DNA of 39,975 nucleotides from an uncultured Pelagibacteraceae bacterium (GTDB lineage Bacteria > Pseudomonadota > Alphaproteobacteria > Pelagibacterales > Pelagibacteraceae), in assembly GCA_902537555.1 (NCBI GenBank), contig CACBBR010000010.1:1-39975 (forward strand), written 5' to 3'. Positions within the stretch are counted from its first letter, which is position 1; each line of letters begins with the position of its first letter. The translations under genes and the position numbers were made by a program. The notes beneath the pieces are model-generated. The model was given only the letters and a program-made list of their open reading frames with translations, had not been told where the DNA came from and did no database searches. Below, one piece after another: positions 32,407 through 39,975 of the stretch.

Positions 32407-33615
32407 TTAAAGTTTATTTGCTCTACCATAAATGTCTTGATATCTAACAATATCAGTCTCTTTTAGAATTGAACCAACTTGAGCTTCCATAATTTTTACA
32501 GGTTTTTTTCCAGGATTTTGTATTCTATGAATTGCTCCTAATGGAATGAAAATATGTTCATTAGGCTTTTTATTAATGATATTTTTATTTAAAGTTATTC
32601 TTGGATTACCTTTTGTAACTAACCAATGTTCTGCTCTGTGATGATGTTTTTGAAGGCTTAATATACCTTTAGGTTTTACTGATAATTCTTTAATTAAAAA
32701 CTCTTTTCCCTCAAATAAATTTAAATAACTCCCCCATGGTCTATAAAAAACATTCTTTTTCTTAAAGTGTTTTCTTTTATTTTTATCATATATCTTGAGT
32801 ATCTCTTTCCAACTACCAAGATCAGACCAAGGTATATCTAGTTTAATAGCATTAATTTTATTTGTTTTCTCAAGTATTGCATAATCAAAAGATTTCTCGA
32901 TTGATTTTTCAAAAGCTCTTTTATTTAAGTAGTAGGTATTATTTTTATATTTACCTTTTTTAATAGCCTCAACACAACTTTTGTAAGTTTTATTTTGATA
33001 TTTTTTAAAGTTATTGATTATTGAGTCTTTTCTTAGATAAAACATGCCAGAATTCCAGTAACCTTTTTTCTTAATTACTTCTTTTGCTTTTGATAGTTTT
33101 GGTTTTTCAATAAATTTTGTAACTTTATTTATAGATTTGATTTTTTTAGTTAAAAAATATCCATACTCACTTGATGGGTTTGTAGGTTTTATTCCAAAAA
33201 TAAATAAATTTTGATTATTTAAATTTGATTTATTTATTAAAAGAGATTTATTTAAAATATTAGACTTTTCAATTAAATGATCTGCTGCAAAAAACATTAA
33301 TGGTTGCTCTAATGGAATATCTTTTATTAAAGCTGAAGCAAGGATTGCCGGTGCAGTATTTTTTTTAGCTGGTTCTAAAACTATTTTAAACTTTTTTATT
33401 TTACTTTTTTTTAAAGCTTGTTTTACTTGTTTTAAGTATTTTAGATTTGTGCTGATTATAGGAAAATCAAAAATTGGTTTATTAATTCTCTCTAAAGTTT
33501 TTTGAATTAAACTCCATCCACCAAAATCAATAAATTGTTTTGCTTGATGTTTTTTTTTATCTGGCCAAAGTCTTGTTCCTGCGCCACCACAAAGTATTAC
33601 AGGTCTAATTTTCAT
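32407..33615 (-). CDS. manC: Mannose-1-phosphate guanylyltransferase / mannose-6-phosphate isomerase
   Basis: 402 residues, shorter than the usual 470 or so for the bifunctional protein. The N-terminal nucleotidyltransferase starts PVILCGGAGTRLWPDKKKHQ, with AKQF retaining the conserved Lys; AADHLI, PSSEYGYF, FIEKP, WNSGMFY and DIPWSDLGSW are typical. The C-terminal cupin has LQKHHHRAEHWLVTKG and HRIQNPGKKPVKIMEAQ. It makes GDP-mannose for surface sugars. The canonical SR of the LWPxSR signature is replaced here by lysines. Its ATG overlaps the ilvD stop by 1 base, an odd partnership with branched-chain amino-acid synthesis. Confidence 0.88.
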   Translation of the reverse strand: MKIRPVILCGGAGTRLWPDKKKHQAKQFIDFGGWSLIQKTLERINKPIFDFPIISTNLKYLKQVKQALKKSKIKKFKIVLEPAKKNTAPAILASALIKDIPLEQPLMFFAADHLIEKSNILNKSLLINKSNLNNQNLFIFGIKPTNPSSEYGYFLTKKIKSINKVTKFIEKPKLSKAKEVIKKKGYWNSGMFYLRKDSIINNFKKYQNKTYKSCVEAIKKGKYKNNTYYLNKRAFEKSIEKSFDYAILEKTNKINAIKLDIPWSDLGSWKEILKIYDKNKRKHFKKKNVFYRPWGSYLNLFEGKEFLIKELSVKPKGILSLQKHHHRAEHWLVTKGNPRITLNKNIINKKPNEHIFIPLGAIHRIQNPGKKPVKIMEAQVGSILKETDIVRYQDIYGRANKL

Positions 33616-35333
33616 TAAATATCAGCGTACGTTCTAACCTCGTTTTTTCCACCTGGATGAGTTGGTGCACCTTTATAAGCTGGTCCAACCGTTTGTGCAT
33701 ATTTCCATAATGTACCATTACCAAAATTCACTTTTCTCGGTTTCCATTTTTTACGTCTTGCACTTAATTCCTTCTTTGTAAGTCTTACGTTAATTGTGCC
33801 CTTTTTAGCGTCTATATCGATGATATCCCCGTTCCTTAAAAGGGCTATAGGACCGCCTACGGAGGCCTCAGGGCCTACATGACCGATACAAAAGCCTCTG
33901 GTAGCCCCAGAGAACCTACCATCAGTAATAAGGGCTACTTTCTCCCCTTTTCCTTGACCGTAGATTGCAGCAGTTGTTTGAAGCATTTCTCTCATTCCAG
34001 GACCTCCTATTGGTCCCTCATATCTAATTATAATGATGTCTCCATCTTTGTATTTTCTGTTTATTACTGCTTTATACGCAGACTCTTCATTATCAAAACA
34101 TCTGGCTCTTCCTGTAAATTGTAATTTTTTCAAACCTGCTATTTTTACAATTCCACCTTCTGGAGCTAAATTTCCTTTTAATCCAACTACTCCTCCTGTT
34201 GGTGAAATAGGATTTTTATAAGATCTCATTACTTTTTGATTTTCTCTAAATTTTACATTTTTTAAATTTTCTCTCATGGTTTTGCCTGTAACAGTCATAC
34301 AATCACCATGGATGTAACCGCCGTCCATTAATGTCTTTAATAACATTGGAACTCCTCCTGCTTCCCACATATCTTTTGCAACATATTTTCCACCAGGTTT
34401 TAAATCTGCAAGATAAGGAGTTTTCTTAAATATTTTTGCAACATCCATTAAATCAAATTTAATTCCAATTTCATTTGCGATAGCTGGTAAATGTAAACCT
34501 GCATTTGTTGATCCACCTGTTGCTGCAACAATAGTAGCAGCATTTTCTAAAGCTTTTCTTGTAACTATATCTCTAGGTCTAATATTTTTTGCTAACAAAT
34601 TCATTACAGCTTTACCACTGTCTATTGCATATTTATTTCTTTCTAAATATGGTGCTGGCGTTCCTGCTGAAAAAGGTAAAGCTAATCCTATTGCTTCAGA
34701 AACACATGCCATTGTATTTGCAGTAAATTGTCCACCACAAGCACCTGCACTTGGACATGCTTTTAATTCTAATTTTCTTAATGCATGAGCTGTCATTTTT
34801 TTTGACGTGTATTTTCCAACACCTTCAAATACATCTACAACGGTTACATCTTTTCCATTAAATCTCCCAGGTAGAATTGAACCACCATATATAAATACAC
34901 TTGGAATATTTAAACGTACCATTGACATCATTAAACCAGGTAATGATTTATCACAGCCTGCTAATCCAACCAATGCATCATAACAATGTCCTCTAACCGT
35001 AAGTTCGGTTGAATCTGCTATTACATCTCTTGATATTAATGATGACTTCATTCCTTCATGACCCATCGCAATACCATCAGTTACTGTAATAGTACAAAAT
35101 TCTCTTGGAGTTCCACCTGAAGCTTTAACTCCTTTTTTAACTGATTGAGCTTGTTTCATTAAATTTATGTTACAAGGAGCGGCCTCATTCCATGTTGAAA
35201 CAACACCAACAAATGGTTTTGCTACATCTTTTTCTGTAAGATCCATTGCATAATAAAAAGATCTTTGAGGGGCTTTATCAGCACCTATTGTTGTGTGTCT
35301 ACTTGGTAATTTCTTTTTATTAAATTTTTTCAT
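33615..35333 (-). CDS. ilvD: Dihydroxy-acid dehydratase
   Basis: 572 residues. It converts 2,3-dihydroxy-3-methylvalerate and 2,3-dihydroxyisovalerate to the 2-oxo acids in isoleucine and valine synthesis, using an Fe-S cluster. Cluster cysteines are visible in [20 protein letters not shown] and [54 protein letters not shown] and [23 protein letters not shown] are also diagnostic. It overlaps valS by 1 base upstream and manC by 1 base downstream, and shares valine supply and use with valS. Confidence 0.95.
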   Translation of the reverse strand: MKKFNKKKLPSRHTTIGADKAPQRSFYYAMDLTEKDVAKPFVGVVSTWNEAAPCNINLMKQAQSVKKGVKASGGTPREFCTITVTDGIAMGHEGMKSSLISRDVIADSTELTVRGHCYDALVGLAGCDKSLPGLMMSMVRLNIPSVFIYGGSILPGRFNGKDVTVVDVFEGVGKYTSKKMTAHALRKLELKACPSAGACGGQFTANTMACVSEAIGLALPFSAGTPAPYLERNKYAIDSGKAVMNLLAKNIRPRDIVTRKALENAATIVAATGGSTNAGLHLPAIANEIGIKFDLMDVAKIFKKTPYLADLKPGGKYVAKDMWEAGGVPMLLKTLMDGGYIHGDCMTVTGKTMRENLKNVKFRENQKVMRSYKNPISPTGGVVGLKGNLAPEGGIVKIAGLKKLQFTGRARCFDNEESAYKAVINRKYKDGDIIIIRYEGPIGGPGMREMLQTTAAIYGQGKGEKVALITDGRFSGATRGFCIGHVGPEASVGGPIALLRNGDIIDIDAKKGTINVRLTKKELSARRKKWKPRKVNFGNGTLWKYAQTVGPAYKGAPTHPGGKNEVRTYADI

Positions 35334-37960
35334 TATAAACCTTTAAGAGTTAATTCTATTTTTTTAACATCTTTTTCAAGATTAGCAAAGTTGCTTTTCT
35401 CCTGCTCTACTATATTTTGTGGTGCACGATCTACAAAGGATTTATTTGATAATCTGACATCAATTTTTTTCATCTCTTCACTAATTTTTGTAATTTTCTT
35501 TTCTAATGTTGATTTGATCATATTTAAATCAACATCTTCATCAAAATATAATTTAAATAACTCACCACTTATGACTATACTTGCAGAGGGTTTATCTAGA
35601 TCTTTTTCATGAAAATTTTTAATTCTACCATTTTTTTTCATTATATTTTCATTAGAAGATAAAAAGTTTTTATATTCTTTGTTTGTATTTTCTGTTGAAA
35701 TTTCAATAAATGATCCAGGACTTATATTTAATTCATTTTTAAATGATCTAATTGATGTAATAAAATTAATGATATTATTTATCTCGTCATACGATTTTTT
35801 TTCATGATAATCATCTTCTAACCAATTGGCATACATCAAGTAATCTTTGCCTTCTTTATCTAGCTTATTATTTAACCATATCTCTTCGGTTACAAATGGA
35901 ATAAATGGATGAAGTATTATTAAAATTTCCTTAAAAACATATGCTGATGTTTGTCTTAACTCCTTAATATCTTCCTCATTATCAGAGTTTAAAACTGTTT
36001 TAGATAACTCTAAATACCAATCACAAAATGAATGCCATACAAATTGATAAATAATCTTAGCTGACTCATCAAACCTATAGTTTTTCAAACTATTTTCCGT
36101 GTCATTTTTAACTTTTACAAGCTCAGATAGTATCCACTTATTGATTGTTAATTTTATATTTTCAGGTTTTTTCACATCACCAAAATCACACTTATTTTGT
36201 GTTAAAAAGTTATTTGCATTCCAAATTTTATTCAAAAAATTTCTATAACCTTTAACCCTGTCTTCAGATAATTTTACATCTCGACCTGGTGATGCCATTG
36301 ATAAAAGTGTAAATCTCAATGCATCTGCACTATATTTCTCAATTAATTCTAAAGGATCAATTACATTGCCCTTAGATTTAGACATTTTTTGACCCTTTTC
36401 ATCTCTAACTAAAGCATGAACATATATATTTTTAAAAGGTTCCTTATCTAAAAACTGAGTTCCCATCATAATCATTCTTGCAACCCAGAAAAATATGATA
36501 TCAAAACCAGTAACAAGAACACTAGTTGGATAAAATTTTTCAACTTCTGGAGTTTTTTCTGGCCAACCTAAAGTCGCAAATGGCCATAGACCTGAAGAAA
36601 ACCAAGTGTCTAATACATCCTCATCTCTTTTTAATTCCACATCTTTTGAATAGAATTCTTTTGCCTGTTTTTTACATTCGTCTTCATTTTCAGCTACAAA
36701 TATTTTTCCATCAGGCCCGTACCATGCTGGAATTTGATGTCCCCACCATAATTGACGAGAAATACACCAAGGCTCAATATTATTCATCCATTGAAAATAC
36801 GTTTTTGACCAGTTCTCAGGAAAGAATTTAGTTTTACCATTATTTACTACTTCTTTTGCTTTAATTGCTAAAGTTTTTGCGTCAACAAACCATTGTTCTG
36901 TTAAATAAGGTTCAATAATAGAATTAGATCTATCTCCATAAGGAACTTTGTTTACTAACTTTTCTATTTTTTCTAAAAATTTACCCTCTTCAAGATGTTC
37001 TAAGATTAATTTTCTTGCTGCAAATCTATCTAAACCTTTATATGGGTCAGGTGCATTGTCATTTATTTTTCCATCAGGAGTAAATATATTAATTACCTCT
37101 AAATTGTTTCTTGTACCTACATCATAATCATTAAAATCGTGAGCTGGAGTAATTTTTACTGCTCCTGTTCCTTGTTCAGGATCAGCATAATCATCTGTTA
37201 TTATTTTTATTTTTCTGTTTGCTAAAGGAATAATTACAAACTTCCCTACTAAATCTTTAAATCTATTATCTTTAGGATTTACAGCTATTGCAGTATCTCC
37301 CAACATAGTTTCAGGTCTTGTTGTTGCAATTGTTATAAATTTATCTGAATTTTCTATAGGATAATTTATATAATAAAGTTGAGAATTTACTTCACGTTGA
37401 TCAACTTCTAAGTCGGATATTGCTGTTTTTAAAACAACATCCCAATTTACAAGTTTTTTTGCTTTGTAGATTAATTTCTTATTATAAAGATTAACAAATA
37501 CTTTTATGACTGACTTAGATAAATTTTCATCCATAGTAAAAGCATTACGGGACCAATCACATGAACATCCAAGTTTTTTAAGTTGATTAATTATTATATC
37601 TCCATATTCATTCTTCCATTCCCAAACTTTATCTATAAACTTTTCTCTACCTAAATCGTTTTTTTTAACACCTTCTTTTGCAAGTTTTTTTTCAACTAAT
37701 GCCTGAGTTGCAATACCAGCATGATCTGTTCCTGGTTGCCATAAAGTTTCATAATTATTCATTCTATGAAATCTTGTTAAAACATCTTGAATTGAGTTGT
37801 TTAAAGCATGGCCCATATGAAGGCTTCCTGTTACATTTGGTGGAGGAATTACAATTGAGAATTTTTTTGAATTTTCTTTAGGTTTAAATAGCTGGTTTTT
37901 TTCCCAATAATCGTAGATTTTATTTTCTACATTTATATGCTCATATTTATCAAAACTCAT
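35333..37960 (-). CDS. valS: Valyl-tRNA synthetase
   Basis: 875 residues, class I aminoacyl-tRNA synthetase. [17 protein letters not shown] holds the HIGH-like motif (HMGH), and [12 protein letters not shown] is the KMSKS loop. [17 protein letters not shown] marks the editing domain that removes Thr-tRNA-Val, [17 protein letters not shown] is in the catalytic core, and the final 65 residues form the C-terminal coiled coil ([22 protein letters not shown]). It leads the valS-ilvD-manC operon. The 120 bases between it and tRNA-Cys are AT-rich; I see no T-box or other leader structure. Confidence 0.95.
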   Translation of the reverse strand: MSFDKYEHINVENKIYDYWEKNQLFKPKENSKKFSIVIPPPNVTGSLHMGHALNNSIQDVLTRFHRMNNYETLWQPGTDHAGIATQALVEKKLAKEGVKKNDLGREKFIDKVWEWKNEYGDIIINQLKKLGCSCDWSRNAFTMDENLSKSVIKVFVNLYNKKLIYKAKKLVNWDVVLKTAISDLEVDQREVNSQLYYINYPIENSDKFITIATTRPETMLGDTAIAVNPKDNRFKDLVGKFVIIPLANRKIKIITDDYADPEQGTGAVKITPAHDFNDYDVGTRNNLEVINIFTPDGKINDNAPDPYKGLDRFAARKLILEHLEEGKFLEKIEKLVNKVPYGDRSNSIIEPYLTEQWFVDAKTLAIKAKEVVNNGKTKFFPENWSKTYFQWMNNIEPWCISRQLWWGHQIPAWYGPDGKIFVAENEDECKKQAKEFYSKDVELKRDEDVLDTWFSSGLWPFATLGWPEKTPEVEKFYPTSVLVTGFDIIFFWVARMIMMGTQFLDKEPFKNIYVHALVRDEKGQKMSKSKGNVIDPLELIEKYSADALRFTLLSMASPGRDVKLSEDRVKGYRNFLNKIWNANNFLTQNKCDFGDVKKPENIKLTINKWILSELVKVKNDTENSLKNYRFDESAKIIYQFVWHSFCDWYLELSKTVLNSDNEEDIKELRQTSAYVFKEILIILHPFIPFVTEEIWLNNKLDKEGKDYLMYANWLEDDYHEKKSYDEINNIINFITSIRSFKNELNISPGSFIEISTENTNKEYKNFLSSNENIMKKNGRIKNFHEKDLDKPSASIVISGELFKLYFDEDVDLNMIKSTLEKKITKISEEMKKIDVRLSNKSFVDRAPQNIVEQEKSNFANLEKDVKKIELTLKGL

Positions 37961-38080
37961 TGATTTGTTTTATAAATTAATCAAATTAATAAACAATAAT
38001 GAAAATCATTGCTAAATTTATAGACTAATGATCAAAATGAATTATACAAAGATCGATTAACAAATATTTTTGTATTTGAT

Positions 38081-38154
38081 GGCAACGTGGCGGAATGGTT
38101 ACGCAGAGGATTGCAAATCCTTGTATCCCGGTTCGATTCCGGGCGTTGCCTCCA
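38081..38154 (+). tRNA. tRNA-Cys (anticodon GCA)
   Basis: Acceptor arms GGCAACG and CGTTGCC pair fully, the anticodon GCA is at 38113-38115 in a 7-base loop (TTGCAAA), and the T arm is CCCGGTTCGATTCCGGG. The discriminator is U73 (a tRNA-Cys identity base) followed by an encoded CCA. The 74-base length is normal. Confidence 0.97.
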
Positions 38155-38204
38155 AAAAAAGTATTGAGATAAGTTTTAAAAAAAGTAAGTTGTGAGAAAA
38201 ATAT

Positions 38205-38280
38205 TCCTCGGTAGCTCAGTTGGTAGAGCAGTTGACTGTTAATCAATTGGTCGCAGGTTCGAGTCCTGCCCGAGGAGCCA
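38205..38280 (+). tRNA. tRNA-Asn (anticodon GTT)
   Basis: Acceptor arms TCCTCGG and CCGAGGA pair fully. The D arm includes AGCTCAGTTGGTAGAGC, the anticodon GTT lies at 38238-38240 in the loop CTGTTAA, and the T arm is GCAGGTTCGAGTCCTGC. The discriminator G is followed by an encoded CCA. It lies 50 bases after tRNA-Cys on the same strand, so the two may be transcribed together. Confidence 0.97.
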
Positions 38281-38286
38281 AATTAA

Positions 38287-38658
38287 TTATACAGCCTTAG
38301 AAATATTTATTTGAGAAATTTGTAAGTTTTTCGCAAATTTTGTTTTTTGATCCTCAGTTAACTCTGAATAAACTTTAACTAAAAAGTTATAGTTAACATT
38401 CATATGACCTTCTTTAGATTTTTCTAGATTTACTAAATATTCAGAAAAATCCTCAAAAAAATAGTTAATTGGTACTTTTAAATAATTTGAAAGTTGTAAT
38501 AATCTAATTGAACTAACACCATTAGTTCCTTTTTCATATTTTTGAATTTGTTGAAATGTTACGTTTATTGCTTTAGCGACTTTTGTTTGAGTTAAACCTA
38601 AAGCTAATCTTCTTAACTTTAGTTTGTTACCAAGATGTTTATTAAAATTTTCTTCCAT
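38287..38658 (-). CDS. XRE-family transcriptional regulator
   Basis: 123 residues. The helix-turn-helix covers about 11-66: LGNKLKLRRLALGLTQTKVA, AINVTFQQIQKYEKGTNGVSS and LLQLSNYLKVPINYFFE. The rest (70-123) is helical and probably mediates dimerisation; LTEDQKTKFAKNL is reminiscent of the small alphaproteobacterial XRE group that includes PraR/PhrR. Target genes are unknown. The 144-base spacer upstream has two ACCTGTC copies 19 bases apart (38765 and 38784) that could be an autoregulatory site, though weakly supported. It stands between tRNA-Asn and the aap transporter genes. Confidence 0.85.
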   Translation of the reverse strand: MEENFNKHLGNKLKLRRLALGLTQTKVAKAINVTFQQIQKYEKGTNGVSSIRLLQLSNYLKVPINYFFEDFSEYLVNLEKSKEGHMNVNYNFLVKVYSELTEDQKTKFAKNLQISQINISKAV

Positions 38659-38802
38659 TTAAGACCCCTCTTTAAATAAAATATAATCGTGAGTTAATCT
38701 AAATAGAAATGTTTATGCAAGTAAAATAATTTTTAAAAAAATTGGTTTTTTTAATTAATTGTAAACCTGTCAAGTAACTTTTTACCTGTCTTTAGAATTA
38801 TT

Positions 38803-39537
38803 TTAAAGAATTTGGCTTAAAAAAAGCTTTGTTCTATCACTCTTTGGGTTTGCAAAGAATTCCTTTGTTTCTGCCTTCTCAATTATCATGCCTTCATCCA
38901 TAAAAATAACTTCATCCGCTACTTCCTTAGCAAATCCCATCTCATGTGTTACTACAATCATAGTCATTCCACCTTTTGCAAGACTTACCATTGCATCTAG
39001 CACTTCTTTAATCATCTCTGGGTCCAAAGCAGATGTAGGTTCATCAAACAACATAATTTTTGGCTGCATACATAAAGCTCTAGCAATTGCACAACGCTGC
39101 TGTTGTCCACCTGAAAGTTGTCCAGGAAATTTATTTGCTTGATCATCTATTTGAACTTTTTTTAGTTGATCTAAAGCTAGTTCTTGAGCTTCTTTTTTTG
39201 GCATTTTTTTTACCCAAATAGGTGCGAGAGTACAATTATCTAATATTGATAGATGTGGAAATAAATTAAATTGTTGAAAAACCATTCCAACTTCGGCTCT
39301 AATTTTTTCAATATCTTTTGTTTTTTCTGATAGTTCATTTCCATCAACGATTATATCACCCTCTTGGTGCTCTTCTAATCTATTAATACATCTTATCAAT
39401 GTTGATTTTCCTGAACCTGAAGGTCCACATACTACAATTTTCTTATTTGCTTCAACTTCTAGATTAATATTTTTTAAAACCTGAAAATCGCCAAACCATT
39501 TATTCATATTTTGAATTTTTATAATCGGATCTGACAT
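38803..39537 (-). CDS. aapP: Polar amino-acid ABC transporter ATP-binding protein
   Basis: 244 residues of the GlnQ/AapP/BztD class. Walker A is GPSGSGKST, the Q-loop is in [16 protein letters not shown], the signature is [15 protein letters not shown], Walker B is [15 protein letters not shown], and the switch is VTHEMGFA. It powers import of polar or general L-amino acids. It follows the permease gene with a 3-base gap. The Aap (general L-amino acid) assignment rests on the permease sequence and on such transporters being common in this group; GlnQ-type specificity remains possible. Confidence 0.9.
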   Translation of the reverse strand: MSDPIIKIQNMNKWFGDFQVLKNINLEVEANKKIVVCGPSGSGKSTLIRCINRLEEHQEGDIIVDGNELSEKTKDIEKIRAEVGMVFQQFNLFPHLSILDNCTLAPIWVKKMPKKEAQELALDQLKKVQIDDQANKFPGQLSGGQQQRCAIARALCMQPKIMLFDEPTSALDPEMIKEVLDAMVSLAKGGMTMIVVTHEMGFAKEVADEVIFMDEGMIIEKAETKEFFANPKSDRTKLFLSQIL

Positions 39538-39540
39538 ATA

Positions 39541-39975
39541 TTATCTTTCGGTTTTATATTTGGCCTCTAAGTTATAACTATATTTACTCATTGCATAGCA
39601 TATAATCCAGAATATTATCGATGCAAAAATATAACCTTCCATTGCAAAACCTAACCATTTTGGATTTGTTTTTGCTAGGGCAAGCATTCCTGCTAATTCA
39701 GCCAAACCAACTACAAAAATTAAAGGAGTATCTTTGACTAAGGCTAAAAATGTATTCGCTATTCCAGGTATTACTAATTTTAGTGCTTGAGGTAAGATTA
39801 CAAAAATATGCATTTTCCAATAACCCATTCCCAAAGATTTTGCAGCATCATATTGACCTCTAGGTAAAGATTGCAACCCACCTCTAATAACCTCAGCGCA
39901 GTAAGCAGCTTCGAATAATGTAATTGCAATGATTACTCTAACTAGTTTATCCATAAAAAAATCTTCTGGTAAGAA
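39541..39975 (-). CDS. aapM: Polar amino-acid ABC transporter permease, C-terminal part (cut by window end)
   Basis: The frame is open to the right edge and continues past the internal ATG at 39954 (FLPEDFF precedes it), so the true start lies outside. About 144 residues are present of some 350 or more expected. Visible are LFEAAYCAEVIRGGLQSLPRGQYDAAKSLGMGYWKMHIFVILPQAL (the HisM/GlnP-type coupling loop) and the final helices FLALVKDTPLIFVVGLAEL and ASIIFWIICYAMSKYS. EVIRGGLQSLPRGQYDAAKSLG is most like AapM/YhdY of the general amino-acid transporter. Confidence 0.85.
   Translation of the reverse strand, partial: FLPEDFFMDKLVRVIIAITLFEAAYCAEVIRGGLQSLPRGQYDAAKSLGMGYWKMHIFVILPQALKLVIPGIANTFLALVKDTPLIFVVGLAELAGMLALAKTNPKWLGFAMEGYIFASIIFWIICYAMSKYSYNLEAKYKTER

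Noticed and set aside
33879..34221. Plus-strand frames within ilvD.
   Set aside because: Antisense to a highly conserved essential gene; no start signals.
37961..38080. Possible T-box or attenuator leader before valS.
   Set aside because: No specifier or antiterminator structure is visible in the 120 AT-rich bases.
38025..38246. Minus-strand frame of 73 codons in the tRNA region.
   Set aside because: It runs across both tRNA genes and resembles tRNA-derived spurious annotation.

Overview
The window is very AT-rich, densely packed chromosomal DNA with tiny spacers, many 1-11 base overlaps between genes, and short lysine-, asparagine- and isoleucine-rich proteins. Together with the gene content (lipid-remodelling pair plcP-agt, thioredoxin-type arsC with an AqpS-like channel, zur-znuABC, an aap-type amino-acid transporter) this points to a streamlined marine alphaproteobacterium of the SAR11 clade (Candidatus Pelagibacter or a close relative). 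The assignment is inferred from style and content; no search was possible. I see no insertion sequences, phage genes or CRISPR arrays.

Layout. (1) 1-3520: 3' end of exonuclease III, a convergent Ldh2-family dehydrogenase, and a two-gene cassette (HAD phosphatase plus GT81-like synthase) predicted to make the compatible solute glucosylglycerate. (2) 3530-6702: zinc uptake. znuA is divergent from znuC-znuB-zur, with two Zur-box palindromes in the shared 72-base promoter; ZnuA carries an unusually long His/Asp loop. A small remnant of a DsbA-fold isomerase gene follows zur. (3) 6821-8143: a 73-residue membrane protein, arsenate reductase and an aquaglyceroporin, overlapping and probably cotranscribed for arsenate detoxification. 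(4) 8254-31943: a phosphorus island of about 24 kb. It holds a ugp-type glycerol-3-phosphate (or glycerophosphodiester) importer with a duplicated ugpE, GDPD and a 2H phosphoesterase; a shortened glpD; phnX; ppx-ppk1; sixA; pstSCAB-phoU-phoB; a secreted protein of unknown function; phoR; agt and plcP; and a divergent diacylglycerol-kinase-like gene. (5) 32032-37960: a lysine-rich small protein, then the valS-ilvD-manC operon on the minus strand. (6) 37961-39975: tRNA-Cys, tRNA-Asn, an XRE regulator, and the aapP/aapM end of a polar amino-acid ABC transporter cut by the window edge.

How the genes fit together. PhoR/PhoB, tuned by PstSCAB-PhoU, would sense phosphate; a clear PhoB box precedes pstS. 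Under starvation PlcP would strip phospholipid head groups and Agt would glycosylate the resulting diacylglycerol. Ugp, GDPD and GlpD would recover glycerol phosphates, PhnX would release phosphate from phosphonoacetaldehyde, and Ppk/Ppx would store and mobilise polyphosphate. Arsenate, a phosphate mimic entering through Pst, would be handled by the neighbouring ars cassette. The least understood pieces are the 210-residue secreted protein between phoR and pstS, the second UgpE, the short GlpD, the 2H protein and the lysine-rich small protein.
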